DNA of 64,000 bases, from contig RAYR01000010.1 in the NCBI GenBank assembly GCA_003612405.1, positions 146,669 through 210,668 on the forward strand, read 5' to 3'. A model generated the notes under the pieces. It had not been told where the DNA came from. It saw nothing but the letters and a program-made list of their open reading frames with translations, and searched no databases. Position 1 is the first letter of the stretch. Every line of letters begins with the position of its first letter. This DNA comes from a bacterium 0.1xD8-71. GTDB taxonomy: Bacteria > Bacillota > Clostridia > Lachnospirales > Lachnospiraceae. A program made the position numbers and the translations under genes. Below are positions 8,948-17,879 of the stretch, one piece after another.

Positions 8948-9988
8948 TCATACCATCTTTGCCAGGACAAATTCTGCAAACCTCGGGAGTGCAAAGGACA
9001 CCTCTCCATATGTTCCGGTATCCAAAATCCCCTTTCTTTTCAAGCGGTCCCTGTATACAGAAAACAATTCTGAATTCATACCCGCCTTTTCCCTGATATT
9101 TTTAACTTTGGTTTCTCCGCTTTGAGACATTACAAGTAATATCTCCTGATCCTTGGACGAAACCTCTGACCAAATTTTACTATACACATACTCCTCAAGA
9201 TACTGGTCATACTCCGGCAAAATTTCCTCTATGGATTTTTTCCCTTTATTTTCCCAGCATAGATACCCCAATACCTGAAAAGCAAACGGATAACCCTTTG
9301 TCAACCCAGCCATCTCTCCTGCTTTTTCCGTATCCAGTCCAAAGATATCCATATATCTTTGCCTGACTGCCGTATAGTTTAACGGCTCCAGCATCACTTT
9401 GGGTGCCCTGTATAAAAATGTGAGTGCTTTTTCATTTTGAAGATTATAAATATTGTCATATAATCCCGTCATCAGCAAATAAATGGGATAATCCTGCCTT
9501 AAGAATATCTGAAAAGAACTGGCAAACACTCTGACATACTCACAATTGGTAATCTCATCAATCGCAATCAGTATCTTCTTTTGCCTTCTTTGAAACTCGC
9601 CCAGCATCAGTTCAATTGCATTTTCAATATCTGTTATCGGTGTAGCATTTTCAAGTGATACCCCGAGTCCTAAAATAGAAAAGTCAAGTCTGGCCTGTAC
9701 AAAATGGGCATGCATTTCCGGTTGACTATACAATTTGGCAGCCAGGCTCTGCAAAAGATCTCTTGTGGGATTCAGTTCCACAACCACCCACTCTTCCATT
9801 TCCTTTAGTTCATTGGCAATGCCCGTCATCATGACTGTCTTACCGGAACCTCTTACCCCTGTAAGCATGTATATCTGACTGGATGGTTCCACCGCATTAA
9901 AATTATCAATAATCTCCCTTGTCTGGGAAATCCGCGAAACATATTGCAATGGTTTTTTCCCAAAAGACAATGTGAAAGGATTATTCAT
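8948..9988 (-). CDS. AAA-type (archaeal ATPase-like) protein
   Basis: The 346-residue protein has a Walker A motif GVRGSGKT near residue 44 and a Walker B motif ILIAIDEI near residue 140. The start is MNNPFTLSFGKKPLQYVSRI. After the ATPase core a winged-helix-like tail is likely, with SQSGETKVKNIREKAGM in it. This matches the AAA_16/archaeal-ATPase group often found in mobile or defence-like settings. The gene is alone, with an iterated AT-rich element just upstream and a terminator after it. The role is unknown; a regulatory or defence ATPase would both fit. Confidence 0.8.
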   Translation of the reverse strand: MNNPFTLSFGKKPLQYVSRISQTREIIDNFNAVEPSSQIYMLTGVRGSGKTVMMTGIANELKEMEEWVVVELNPTRDLLQSLAAKLYSQPEMHAHFVQARLDFSILGLGVSLENATPITDIENAIELMLGEFQRRQKKILIAIDEITNCEYVRVFASSFQIFLRQDYPIYLLMTGLYDNIYNLQNEKALTFLYRAPKVMLEPLNYTAVRQRYMDIFGLDTEKAGEMAGLTKGYPFAFQVLGYLCWENKGKKSIEEILPEYDQYLEEYVYSKIWSEVSSKDQEILLVMSQSGETKVKNIREKAGMNSELFSVYRDRLKRKGILDTGTYGEVSFALPRFAEFVLAKMV

Positions 9989-10000
9989 GGTTGCTCTCCT

Positions 10001-10079
10001 TATATAACTTTCTAATTATTATATAACTCTTTATAAGTTTATATAACTTTATATTCATTATATAAGTTTATATAACTTT
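10001..10079 (-). repeat. Iterated AAGTTATATA repeats upstream of the ATPase gene
   Basis: The 19-nt unit TATAAGTTTATATAACTTT occurs twice exactly, at 10032-10050 and 10061-10079, a 29-nt period. Each copy has inverted arms AAGTT and AACTT around a 5-nt centre. Further TATATAAC half sites lie at 10001 and 10020, so TATATAAC occurs at 10001, 10020, 10040 and 10069. The cluster fills the promoter region of the ATPase gene and looks like a multi-site operator. Confidence 0.65.
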
Positions 10080-10095
10080 CTGTCAACCATCCGTC

Positions 10096-10521
10096 CTATA
10101 TCAAATCATACTTCAACCGGATATAATCCGCCGTGGCCGCAATATACTCACTGTTGGTCGGCCTGCTGTATTCTATGCTGTTGCAATACCCGAAAAGCTC
10201 CTCAAACAGCTCACTGTTGCCCCTCTCCCAGGATACTTCGATTGCATTGCGGATGGCTCTCTCAATCTTCTGGTCCGTAGTCTGGTACATCTTCGCCAGA
10301 TCCGGATACAGAAGCTTCGTCACACTGCCCACCAGCTCCATATTTCCCACACACATTTCCACCGCGCTGCGTAAGAACTGATATCCCCGCAGATGTGCCG
10401 GGATACCCAGCTCCAACATAAAATCAGAAACAATCTGCTCGAGCTCCTGCTCGCTTATCATATTTTGTTGTAACATTCCCCTTTTACTCCTCTTTCTATT
10501 GTATTGTTGATGTAGTTCCAT
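10096..10521 (-). CDS. Orphan Spo0A C-terminal DNA-binding domain protein
   Basis: The 141-residue protein aligns by eye to the Spo0A effector domain from about residue 38 on: GIPAHLRGYQFLRSAVEM, then TKLLYPDLAKMYQTTDQKI, RAIRNAIEVSWERGN, and RPTNSEYIAATAD. The last two are the recognition and dimer regions of Spo0A, which binds 0A boxes (TGTCGAA-like). There is no receiver domain and no phosphorylation site. The first 15 residues may be untranslated; ATG 10476 or 10461 are alternative starts and none has a well-spaced ribosome binding site. It may control the neighbouring glycan genes. Confidence 0.85.
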   Translation of the reverse strand: MELHQQYNRKRSKRGMLQQNMISEQELEQIVSDFMLELGIPAHLRGYQFLRSAVEMCVGNMELVGSVTKLLYPDLAKMYQTTDQKIERAIRNAIEVSWERGNSELFEELFGYCNSIEYSRPTNSEYIAATADYIRLKYDLI

Positions 10522-10594
10522 CTATATAACAGAAATAATACCAAAGAAGAGTACAAATGTAAATTGTAATTTATCGCCCAAATATATTATTGCT

Positions 10595-11536
10595 CTACAA
10601 TCTCGCATCTTTTACGTTTGCTTTAAACCAGTCATAGGCAAGCTGTACACCCTCTTCCAGCTCTACCTTATGCGTCCAGCCCAGGGCATGAAGCTTCGTC
10701 ACATCCGTAAGCTTACGCGGTGTACCGTCCGGCATATCCTTATTCCAGACAACTTCACCCGTAAAACCTACCACCTTCTGTACCGTCTCTGCCAGTTCTT
10801 TGATGGTCACTTCCTTGCCGGTACCGATATTGACATGCTGTTCACCGCTGTAATTCTCCAGAAGGAACACGCAGGCATCCGCCATATCATCCACATACAA
10901 AAACTCTCTGTACGGTGTGCCGCTGCCCCACAATTCCACGGAAGACTTCCCATTTACCTTCGCCTCATGGAATTTACGGATCATGGCCGGCATCACATGA
11001 GATCCTTCCAGATTATAATTATCCTCAGGGCCATAAAGATTTGTGGGCATACAGCTGATAAAATCATCCCCATACTGCCTCTTATAGAATTTACACATCT
11101 CAAGCCCCGCAATCTTGGCAATGGCATAAGCCTCATTGGTCTCCTCCAGCGGCCCGGTCAAAAGCGCATCCTCCGGAATCGGCTGAGGCGCCATACGGGG
11201 ATAGATACAGGTGCTTCCCAGGAATAAGAGTTTCTGAACCTTACATTCATGACAGCACTGAATCACATTACACTGAATCTGCATATTCTCATAGGCAAAA
11301 TCCGCAGGCGTTGTATTGTTGGCATTGATACCTCCCACCTTAGCCGCCGCCAGCACTACCACATCCGGTTTCTCCTGCTCAAAGAAGTCCCTGACTGCCT
11401 GCTGATTGGTCAGATCCAGTTCTTTATGGGTCCTGCCGATAATATTCTCATATCCCTTTGCCTTCAGGCTGCGCACAATGGCGCTGCCCACCAGTCCCCT
11501 GTGTCCTGCCACATAGATTTTGTCTGTCTTGTTCAT
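10595..11536 (-). CDS. fcl: GDP-L-fucose synthase
   Basis: The enzyme performs the epimerase-reductase step from GDP-4-keto-6-deoxymannose to GDP-L-fucose. The start [20 protein letters not shown] follows AAAGGAGAGTCAGT. The Rossmann GxxGxxG is at residues 11-17; FLGSTCIYP and [10 protein letters not shown] carry the catalytic Ser and the YxxxK pair. At about 313 residues it is full length. Together with gmd at 13.8-14.9 kb it completes the route from GDP-mannose to GDP-fucose. Two other genes separate the pair, which is unusual but still the same strand. Confidence 0.95.
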   Translation of the reverse strand: MNKTDKIYVAGHRGLVGSAIVRSLKAKGYENIIGRTHKELDLTNQQAVRDFFEQEKPDVVVLAAAKVGGINANNTTPADFAYENMQIQCNVIQCCHECKVQKLLFLGSTCIYPRMAPQPIPEDALLTGPLEETNEAYAIAKIAGLEMCKFYKRQYGDDFISCMPTNLYGPEDNYNLEGSHVMPAMIRKFHEAKVNGKSSVELWGSGTPYREFLYVDDMADACVFLLENYSGEQHVNIGTGKEVTIKELAETVQKVVGFTGEVVWNKDMPDGTPRKLTDVTKLHALGWTHKVELEEGVQLAYDWFKANVKDARL

Positions 11537-11621
11537 ACTGACTCTCCTTTTCATTGCCCTGACAATACTCTATAAAATGCTGTATATTTTTCATTAATAA
11601 TCTATCACACAACAGGGATTT

Positions 11622-12101
11622 TTACAAGGAATCCTCTCCTTTTTCCCACAGATGGCACCCCGATATACGATACTTCTCAATTTTATCTTTCAATTCCTTT
11701 GTTCTTTTCTTATTCACATCCTGCTTTTCATAAATATCATCTAACAAAAGACTGATATTCTTCTGCATCAGCATGTTGGTGTGCACCATATTCTGCATAA
11801 TGTCAATCGCATTTCTGGGATTGTTCCTGATAAAATCTTCCAGTGTATCCTTGGTAATGCGCATCAATAATACCTCGTCGAAGGCAACCACTGTATAGAT
11901 ACTCGGCTCGTCGGAGAGCACATGAACTTCCCCGAAACATTTCCCTTTGGAATAAATCCCGATCAGGTGCTCCTCTTTTTCCCCATGTCGAATATAAATC
12001 GCCACAGATCCATAGACGATCTTATACATTTCCTGATAGGCTTCCCCTTCCCTGATAATGACTTCATCCGCGCTAAACTTCTGCATTTTTGCGTTTTCCA
12101 T
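11622..12101 (-). CDS. Cyclic-nucleotide-binding domain protein without HTH
   Basis: The 159-residue protein is a single CRP-type beta-roll (residues 1-110), with IREGEAYQEMYKIVYGSVAI and GKCFGEVHVLSDEPSIYTVV at the expected turn and phosphate-binding cassette. A helical tail of about 50 residues follows and no helix-turn-helix is visible. The key Arg of a true cAMP cassette is replaced near SEPSIYTVV-type sequence, so ligand binding is uncertain. The ATG directly follows the stop of the membrane protein gene (TAA then ATG), so the two are coupled. It might sense a signal for the membrane transferase. Confidence 0.78.
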   Translation of the reverse strand: MENAKMQKFSADEVIIREGEAYQEMYKIVYGSVAIYIRHGEKEEHLIGIYSKGKCFGEVHVLSDEPSIYTVVAFDEVLLMRITKDTLEDFIRNNPRNAIDIMQNMVHTNMLMQKNISLLLDDIYEKQDVNKKRTKELKDKIEKYRISGCHLWEKGEDSL

Positions 12102-13799
12102 TTATGTTCTGCCTCCATCCAAACTGTAAAATCCATCCCTAATTCCTTCTCCCAGAAACCCGATTTCCGGCACCGACGGTGATGACGGGAAACTCTCATA
12201 TCCCACCTGGTCGCCTTCTACCGGCAGATAGAAGGTAACGCCGTCTATCTCATAAGAATAGGTCTCATAGTTCTCATAATCTTTCTGAACCAACCAATAG
12301 TCGTTGGTATAATCTCTCACGATCTCCCGGCCGAGGGCCAGCCCTTTATATAACAGAAATAATACCGAAAATACAACTGCCAGCCGCCGGACAGTTTTGT
12401 CCAGCCACCGCTGCCCACAGCCAAATATCATATTGTAAATCCCGCCAAACACCACCGCCGGCACCAGATACACATAGACACAGCCGTAACGAATCAATGG
12501 AGAAGTACACAGCCAGAACAGGAATGAAGCCGCCACCGTAATCTGTACAAGCAGAATATCCCGCTGTCTGCGCCACCATTTAATTACCATACCTGCCCCA
12601 TACACAAGCAGCACACATACAGATACCCCCGCCAGAAGCACAAACGCCTTATCACTGCCGGCCAGGGACGAAAACCATCCCGGAAGCCATTCTTTCACGG
12701 AGATATCATACCGTGACACATCCGTATAGCCTCTGCCCCACACCTGTATTTCCCTGGCATCATAATCCGCTATGCCCTTCGGTATTTTCCAGACCACCGG
12801 GAAAAAGTCAAACTGTGTGAAGGGATAGACGAGCCACCCGGATATCACCACATTTCTAATAAAATACGGCAATACCGTTACAAATCCCAAGCCCACATAA
12901 GTCAGAATCTCCCGCCATTTACTATTCCGTATCAAATGGTATGCCGGCCACAGGGTAAGCAGAAGAATCAACGCCGCCGAAAGCTTCACCGTCATCAGAA
13001 ACACACCCAGCACACATAACAAAGCATAGGGCAGAACCGTCTTTTCCCCATGCTCCAACAAGTCAAGCCAGCGGATAATGATATAAAAAGCAATCAGCAC
13101 CATGAAGTAATCCGAAGCCGGTGAGATCATCTCATCAAAGATATTCACCAGATAATAGATTCCCATAGCCCTGGCGAAATCACTGACCCGAAGTTCCCAG
13201 GCCCTCATATGATCCACAATCTCCAGACAGACCGCTGCCAGAATACAGGCCAGGAACCCGGCACAGCAATGGAAGGACCTGCCGCCCAGAAAAGCCATAC
13301 TGTACAGAGCAGACAATGCAAAAGAAGAACTATTATAAGCCAGCCTGCAATGCAGATTGCCCAGACCCCTTACTACCCCGTACTCTTCTATCCAGCGGAT
13401 ACTCTGAGCATGATACAACCCCGTATCATAATGAATCATCCCCCGGGAAGTGCCATAAGCAAACAGGAGAACTAAAATGACAAACAAAGAAAATCTAAGA
13501 GCGCCATAGTGTGAGTTGCCATGCAAAAGCTCCTGGACAGCCTGCCTGAATCCGGCCCTGTCAGACCACCAGATCAGAATACAGACCACGCACATTATCA
13601 CATTCGCTGCAAGACCCACACCCGCAAACAGACTGAAAAACTGCGCATAGACCGTAACGCACACCATTCCGCACAGCAGACAGGCATCCCAATGCCGGAC
13701 ATGATAAGGAATGTGCCACGTGATCACACGCAGCACACCATAGCCAATCGTAAATGTTGTTATAAACATATAGAGCCATATCAATATCACTGATGTCAT
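12102..13799 (-). CDS. Large membrane protein, GT-C-like
   Basis: This 565-residue protein has about a dozen predicted membrane helices, then a soluble C-terminal part of about 60 residues. After the fourth helix the loop has HYDTGLYHAQSIRWIEEYGV, an acidic D-x-G-x-Y-H pattern like that of GT-C/GT39 transferases. GT-C enzymes use polyprenyl-phosphate sugars, which the GtrB-like gene at 7.5-8.4 kb could provide. It is followed without a gap by the cyclic-nucleotide-binding gene. A polymerase or transporter role cannot be excluded. Confidence 0.7.
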   Translation of the reverse strand: MTSVILIWLYMFITTFTIGYGVLRVITWHIPYHVRHWDACLLCGMVCVTVYAQFFSLFAGVGLAANVIMCVVCILIWWSDRAGFRQAVQELLHGNSHYGALRFSLFVILVLLFAYGTSRGMIHYDTGLYHAQSIRWIEEYGVVRGLGNLHCRLAYNSSSFALSALYSMAFLGGRSFHCCAGFLACILAAVCLEIVDHMRAWELRVSDFARAMGIYYLVNIFDEMISPASDYFMVLIAFYIIIRWLDLLEHGEKTVLPYALLCVLGVFLMTVKLSAALILLLTLWPAYHLIRNSKWREILTYVGLGFVTVLPYFIRNVVISGWLVYPFTQFDFFPVVWKIPKGIADYDAREIQVWGRGYTDVSRYDISVKEWLPGWFSSLAGSDKAFVLLAGVSVCVLLVYGAGMVIKWWRRQRDILLVQITVAASFLFWLCTSPLIRYGCVYVYLVPAVVFGGIYNMIFGCGQRWLDKTVRRLAVVFSVLFLLYKGLALGREIVRDYTNDYWLVQKDYENYETYSYEIDGVTFYLPVEGDQVGYESFPSSPSVPEIGFLGEGIRDGFYSLDGGRT

Positions 13800-13821
13800 A
13801 GATATCCCGGCCTTCTCCTAC

Positions 13822-14898
13822 TTACTTTTTGGCGCTGTTTTTCTTCTTATAATCAGCGCAGCTGATACCCGCGATTTCCTGCATATCGGCATCCATCATC
13901 ATCGCTACCAGTCCTTTAAAGTCCACATCCCGCTTCCAGCCAAGTTCTTTCTCCGCTTTCTCGCAGTTGCCCCACAGAAATTCCACTTCTGCCGGACGAT
14001 AGAACTCCGGGTTCACATCCACAAGAAGCCTGCCGCTTGCCGCGTCATATCCTTTCTCATTCACACCGGCGCCTTCCCAGCGGATCTTAATTCCCAGTTC
14101 TCCAAAGGCAGCCTCCACAAACTCCCTGACTGTGTGTGTCTCATTGGTGGCAAGCACATAATCATCCGCCTTATCCTGCTGTAACATAAGCCACATGCCT
14201 TTGATATAATCCCCGGCAAATCCCCAGTCACGCTTGGCGTTCATATTGCCAAGAGACAGTTTCTCCTGCTTGCCGGCTACAATATTGGCAATGGCCAGTG
14301 TAATCTTCCTGGTCACAAAATTCTCTCCCCTTCTGGGGGATTCATGGTTGAACAGGATGCCGTTGCAGGCATACATATTATAGGACTCCCGGTAATTGAC
14401 CGTAATCCAGTAGGAGTATAATTTGGCAGCACCATAGGGGCTCTTAGGATAAAAAGGCGTCTTCTCACTTTGGGGCGCCGTCTCCGGAATACCGCCGAAC
14501 AGTTCCGATGTGGAAGCCTGATAAAATCTGCATGTTCCGCCGTTTACACGGATGGCCTCCAAAAGCTTCAAGGTACTTACACCTGTTGCTTCCGCCGTAT
14601 ACTCGGGCACCTCGAAAGATACCCCCACATGGGACTGGGCCGCCAGATTATATACTTCCGTCGGACGGATTTCCGCAATCAGACGCATCAGATTGCTGGA
14701 ATCTGTCATATCTGCATAGTGCAGGAAGAATTTAACCTTATGATAATCAGAACGGATCAGATGATCGATTCTGGCCGTATTTGTGATGCTGTGTCTGCGG
14801 ATCAATCCGTGGACCTCATAGCCCTTCTCCAACAAAAACTCTGCCAGATAAGAACCGTCCTGGCCCGTAATTCCCGTAATTAATGCTGTTTTATTCAT
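13822..14898 (-). CDS. gmd: GDP-mannose 4,6-dehydratase
   Basis: The enzyme converts GDP-D-mannose to GDP-4-keto-6-deoxy-D-mannose, the first step to GDP-fucose. The start [20 protein letters not shown] follows AAAGGAAAGTAT and carries the NADP-binding GxxGxx[13 protein letters not shown] has the YxxxK pair and [17 protein letters not shown] is the family signature. The protein is 358 residues, the usual length, and intact. It runs towards the membrane protein, CNB and fcl genes on the same strand. Confidence 0.96.
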   Translation of the reverse strand: MNKTALITGITGQDGSYLAEFLLEKGYEVHGLIRRHSITNTARIDHLIRSDYHKVKFFLHYADMTDSSNLMRLIAEIRPTEVYNLAAQSHVGVSFEVPEYTAEATGVSTLKLLEAIRVNGGTCRFYQASTSELFGGIPETAPQSEKTPFYPKSPYGAAKLYSYWITVNYRESYNMYACNGILFNHESPRRGENFVTRKITLAIANIVAGKQEKLSLGNMNAKRDWGFAGDYIKGMWLMLQQDKADDYVLATNETHTVREFVEAAFGELGIKIRWEGAGVNEKGYDAASGRLLVDVNPEFYRPAEVEFLWGNCEKAEKELGWKRDVDFKGLVAMMMDADMQEIAGISCADYKKKNSAKK

Positions 14899-15002
14899 AT
14901 ACTTTCCTTTCTGTTTCCATAGCCTGCGTCTTCACCTTGTACAGTTTCTCATAAAATACAGCGGCTGTAAAGATATAAAAACTCCCCTGACGTCATTGGC
15001 CA

Positions 15003-15839
15003 TCATTTTAAGTACTCGGCAATGGCGTCATGCCAGTCCGCAAACATAAAATCCGAAGTCATTTTAAACATATAATTCTCCAGAATCGAATACGCCGGAC
15101 GCTTCACAGCCGCACCGTACTCCTCGGAAGTAATACCCTCCACCACTGTCTTTTTGCCTGCCAGCCTGAAGATTTCCTCCGTAAACTGTGCCCAGCTGCA
15201 ATCGCCCTCACAGGTGGCATGAAACAGTCCGTAATTTTCCGTGGGAAGCAGATACGCAATGGCCTTTGCCAGTTCCTTCGCACTGGTAGGTGAACCCACC
15301 TGATCGTGCACCACCCGTACTTTATCGTTGGTCTCACTCAAGCGCAGCATGGTCTTCACAAAGTTCTTGCCGTCTCCGTACAGCCACGCCGTGCGCAGGA
15401 TAAAGTGCCTGTCAGAAAATTCCCGCACAAATTCTTCTCCCGCAAGCTTTGTTCTGCCGTAAGCACCCTGGGGGCCTACCGGATCTGTCTCCCGATAGGG
15501 TCTTGTCCCGTTGCCTTTAAACACATAGTCCGTGGAAATGTGCATCAGCTTTGCTCCCGTCTCGTTTGCCGCAATACTTAAGTTGCGTGCCCCGATGGCA
15601 TTGATCCGATAGGCAAGATCCTCTTCCTTTTCACAGGCTTCCACCGCCGTATAAGCCGCACAGTTGATAATCGCATAAGGATTGATATCCCGTGCAAACT
15701 TCATCACCTCATCTATTTTCGTGATATCCAGTTCTCCTACATCCGTATTGATCAGTTCATATTCCGCACTGCCTGCATACTGTTCATTGACAGCTCGTCC
15801 CAACTGTCCGTTACAACCCGTCACGATCACTTTCTTCAT
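15003..15839 (-). CDS. rfbD: dTDP-4-dehydrorhamnose reductase
   Basis: The protein starts MKKVIVTGCNGQLGRAVNEQ and has the reductase signatures INCAAYTAVEACEKEEDLAY, STDYVFKG and YGRTKLAGE (YxxxK). The reaction is the last step to dTDP-L-rhamnose. The usual partners rmlA, rmlB and rmlC are not in the window. I chose ATG 15839 because upstream in-frame ATGs add a stretch unlike the family. It has its own promoter at 15882-15910 and may be read with gmd. Confidence 0.93.
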   Translation of the reverse strand: MKKVIVTGCNGQLGRAVNEQYAGSAEYELINTDVGELDITKIDEVMKFARDINPYAIINCAAYTAVEACEKEEDLAYRINAIGARNLSIAANETGAKLMHISTDYVFKGNGTRPYRETDPVGPQGAYGRTKLAGEEFVREFSDRHFILRTAWLYGDGKNFVKTMLRLSETNDKVRVVHDQVGSPTSAKELAKAIAYLLPTENYGLFHATCEGDCSWAQFTEEIFRLAGKKTVVEGITSEEYGAAVKRPAYSILENYMFKMTSDFMFADWHDAIAEYLK

Positions 15840-15881
15840 AATCTGTTTCATCCTTTCGCGGTTGATTCTCATATTGCTATT

Positions 15882-15910
15882 ATCATACAACCATCTGCTG
15901 AATTATGCAA
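15882..15910 (-). promoter_or_regulatory. Sigma70-type promoter for rfbD
   Basis: On the minus strand TTGCAT (15905-15910) and TATGAT (15882-15887) are 17 bp apart. The -10 matches consensus at five of six positions, the -35 at four. It lies 43 nt ahead of the chosen rfbD start. Confidence 0.65.
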
Positions 15911-15969
15911 TTATTCCCAGAAAATCTATGGCAGAACTTTATATCGTTGAATGTTGCCTCATATATTTA

Positions 15970-15996
15970 AAAGGACTGTCAAACTGACAATCCTTT
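15970..15996 (-). terminator. Stem-loop at the end of the glycan operon
   Basis: AAAGGA-TTGTCA pairs with TGACAG-TCCTTT around a GTT loop, with one mismatch, about 65 nt past the stop of the DUF4422 gene. The T-run after it is weak (TAAATATATG), so termination may be partial. Confidence 0.5.
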
Positions 15997-16060
15997 CAGA
16001 AAATACAGGAAACTTGAAATCTACTGTCATGTCAGCACTCTCCAGGTCTGTTACGCACCG

Positions 16061-16768
16061 TCATGTCAACATGATCCTCCCCGTATGTACCAGATTCATC
16101 CTGTCCTTATGGTACAGGAAATACAGCGTCAATAAATTTTCTCCGATATACCCGATATATCTGTCCGCACGCTCACTCCCCTTTGGTATGGACAGTTCCT
16201 CCACCCGTTCCAGTATTGGAAAAAGCCATTCACAATACTCCTGCAATACCGCTGCTTTTGCAATTATAATATTATAATTATACATATATTGCTGTGAAAA
16301 AATCTTATCATAAGCTGCGTAATACTCCGGCTCGATTTCTTCAAGCGACCGCAGCATAGCTTCCCAGTCTGATTCTTTGATATATCTTGCATGGTGCTCC
16401 TTAATATTCGGCTCATGTATTGTTGGAAAAGGCAATATTGCATCAATATCCCTGGCAGCCAGATGACACAGGTCTTCATTACGTAAATCAAGATATCTGC
16501 GGTAATGGAATAAGCCATAATATTTTCCGGACTTATCCCTTTCTCCTGCCAGACGGTTTTTCCATATCCAATAGAGTACTGTCAGTTCACAGTAATTTAC
16601 ATTCTTAACAGAAATATTGTCCCCAACATTATCCTGTATATCAGCCACCTTTAGGGGGGCGAGGGAAGCGCCCGCCTGTACGGGAATCAACCGTGCAGGA
16701 TGACTATATACAGAACTTAATGGTTTATCTTTATGAAACTTCGCAACATAAACTTCCAGATCAGGCAC
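16061..16768 (-). CDS. DUF4422 (putative glycosyltransferase) protein, probably the second half of a split gene
   Basis: The sequence has the DUF4422 features DNVGDNISVKNVNYCELTV, LYWIWKN, YYGLFHYRRYLDL and a C-terminal RADRYIGYIGENLLTLYF. DUF4422 proteins are thought to be glycosyltransferases of capsule loci. The start is GTG 16768 with an ideal AAGGAGG site. In the relatives I remember, a Rossmann-like domain precedes DUF4422 in one chain. Here that domain is the separate gene at 16780-17127, and the DUF4422 frame is open upstream of the GTG (reading QSVRRKAV), which suggests a frameshift. The DUF4422 part itself is complete. Confidence 0.8.
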   Translation of the reverse strand: MPDLEVYVAKFHKDKPLSSVYSHPARLIPVQAGASLAPLKVADIQDNVGDNISVKNVNYCELTVLYWIWKNRLAGERDKSGKYYGLFHYRRYLDLRNEDLCHLAARDIDAILPFPTIHEPNIKEHHARYIKESDWEAMLRSLEEIEPEYYAAYDKIFSQQYMYNYNIIIAKAAVLQEYCEWLFPILERVEELSIPKGSERADRYIGYIGENLLTLYFLYHKDRMNLVHTGRIMLT

Positions 16769-16779
16769 TGCTTTCCTCC

Positions 16780-17127
16780 TTACAGATTGTGTATTGACTG
16801 AAAGACTCCCATAAGAGAATAATATTTCTCCATTAAATCAGATTCTTTTCGGGAATCCACACAAATATGATTATGGAACCCATGTTCCTCCAGCAATTTA
16901 ACCACTTCTTCCTGTATATCCTGTGGGATTGCAATGAGAACACAGACATCTTTCTGGGTAAAACTTTCAAGTTCATATACCGGAAGCCCTAATAAAGTAT
17001 CAGGATTATCCTCTTTGCTGCTAACCAGAAATCCAATGATTTCAAAATCATTCTTATACAATTGCTGTACGGCATGACATACTCCCATGGCGATACTCTT
17101 TGCCCCGAAAATAGCCACTTTCCACAT
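16780..17127 (-). CDS. Rossmann-like domain protein, probable N-terminal half of a split DUF4422 gene
   Basis: The 115-residue product starts MWKVAIFGAKSIAMGVCHAV, an NAD/CoA-type Rossmann turn, and has IIGFLVSSKEDNPDTLLGLP, where an acidic residue usually follows the second strand. GGGGGAAATCCGTT precedes the ATG. The chain ends EKYYSLMGVFQSIHNL and then a stop, 12 nt before the DUF4422 start. This domain also recurs in at least nine other proteins between 18 and 32 kb. It may be a stand-alone adaptor or half of a frameshifted protein. Confidence 0.7.
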   Translation of the reverse strand: MWKVAIFGAKSIAMGVCHAVQQLYKNDFEIIGFLVSSKEDNPDTLLGLPVYELESFTQKDVCVLIAIPQDIQEEVVKLLEEHGFHNHICVDSRKESDLMEKYYSLMGVFQSIHNL

Positions 17128-17165
17128 AACGGATTTCCCCCTGTCGTTTTATCTGTTGCCGGCCT

Positions 17166-17411
17166 CTACTGATATCCATTGCCAATCCAATTAACAGCCT
17201 GCTCATAATCATTCACCGTATCAATTTCTCTTGTTCGGATCTTCATAAATTCCATTGGCAGATATGGTTCTTCTGTTTCCAGATGCTCCAGATGTCTTAT
17301 AATTAATGGTTTTCCCGCAACATCTATCAATGCCTTTGTTGTACCAAGACCGAGACGGTTTCCCATACCGGCACATGAAATAATAACCGTTCTTGAAAAT
17401 TCCATTCCCAT
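17166..17411 (-). pseudogene. Nucleotidyltransferase with a large in-frame internal deletion
   Basis: The first 40 residues are a sugar-nucleotidyltransferase start: VIISCAGMGNRLGLGTTKA then LIDVAGKPLIIRHLEHLE. The remainder, PMEFMKIRTREIDTVNDYEQ AVNWI, looks like the C-terminus of the same family. The whole core of about 150 residues, including the metal-binding Asp, is missing, so activity is unlikely. A good ribosome site (GAGGG) remains and the frame is open. The family normally has about 230 residues. It seems a deletion derivative of a LicC-like enzyme related to the nearby LicD gene. Confidence 0.75.
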
Positions 17412-17459
17412 TTTCCCTCTTTTTTATCTATCCTCTGTTTCATGCAGCATCCTGGCCAG

Positions 17460-17879
17460 TCAAAGAAGTTTCTCCAGAAAATACACCAGCTTTTCCTCGT
17501 TGTAAATCAGATGCGTAGCGCACTCCAAAACAGCCGGTGCTATCTCCTTCACTCCGCCATATCCAATCCCCACTTCCGCCGCTTCAATCATCTCCGCGTC
17601 ATTGTTACCATCCCCTACCGCTACAAAAGGCATGACCATCTGACTGATAACCGCATGCTTATCCATCACACTGAATACTTCTTCTATATATCCATCCCTG
17701 ATAATCGCCTTTGAGCAGAAAATGTTCCCTCCAATACCCATCCGGGACAACAGCCCTGCAATCCACACATCCAGATTTCCGGTAACCACATAACATCTGT
17801 CTTTATAGGCCTTGATAAATCTGAGCAGTTCTTCGTTCAGTGCTATGTCCCTGACAATATCATTTACTATATCAGGATA
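17460..17879 (-). pseudogene. HAD-family phosphatase, N-terminally truncated
   Basis: The open frame reads YPDIVNDIVRDIALNEELL, then RCYVVTGNLDVWIAGLLSRM and MPFVAVGDGNNDAEMIEAA, the last being HAD motif IV. The N-terminal DxDxT nucleophile motif is absent. At its 5' end the frame runs directly into the end of the methyltransferase fragment (17867-18196), overlapping it by about 13 nt in another frame. This is what a deletion joining the two genes would leave. A GTG at 17789 could still start a 109-residue remnant. Confidence 0.75.
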
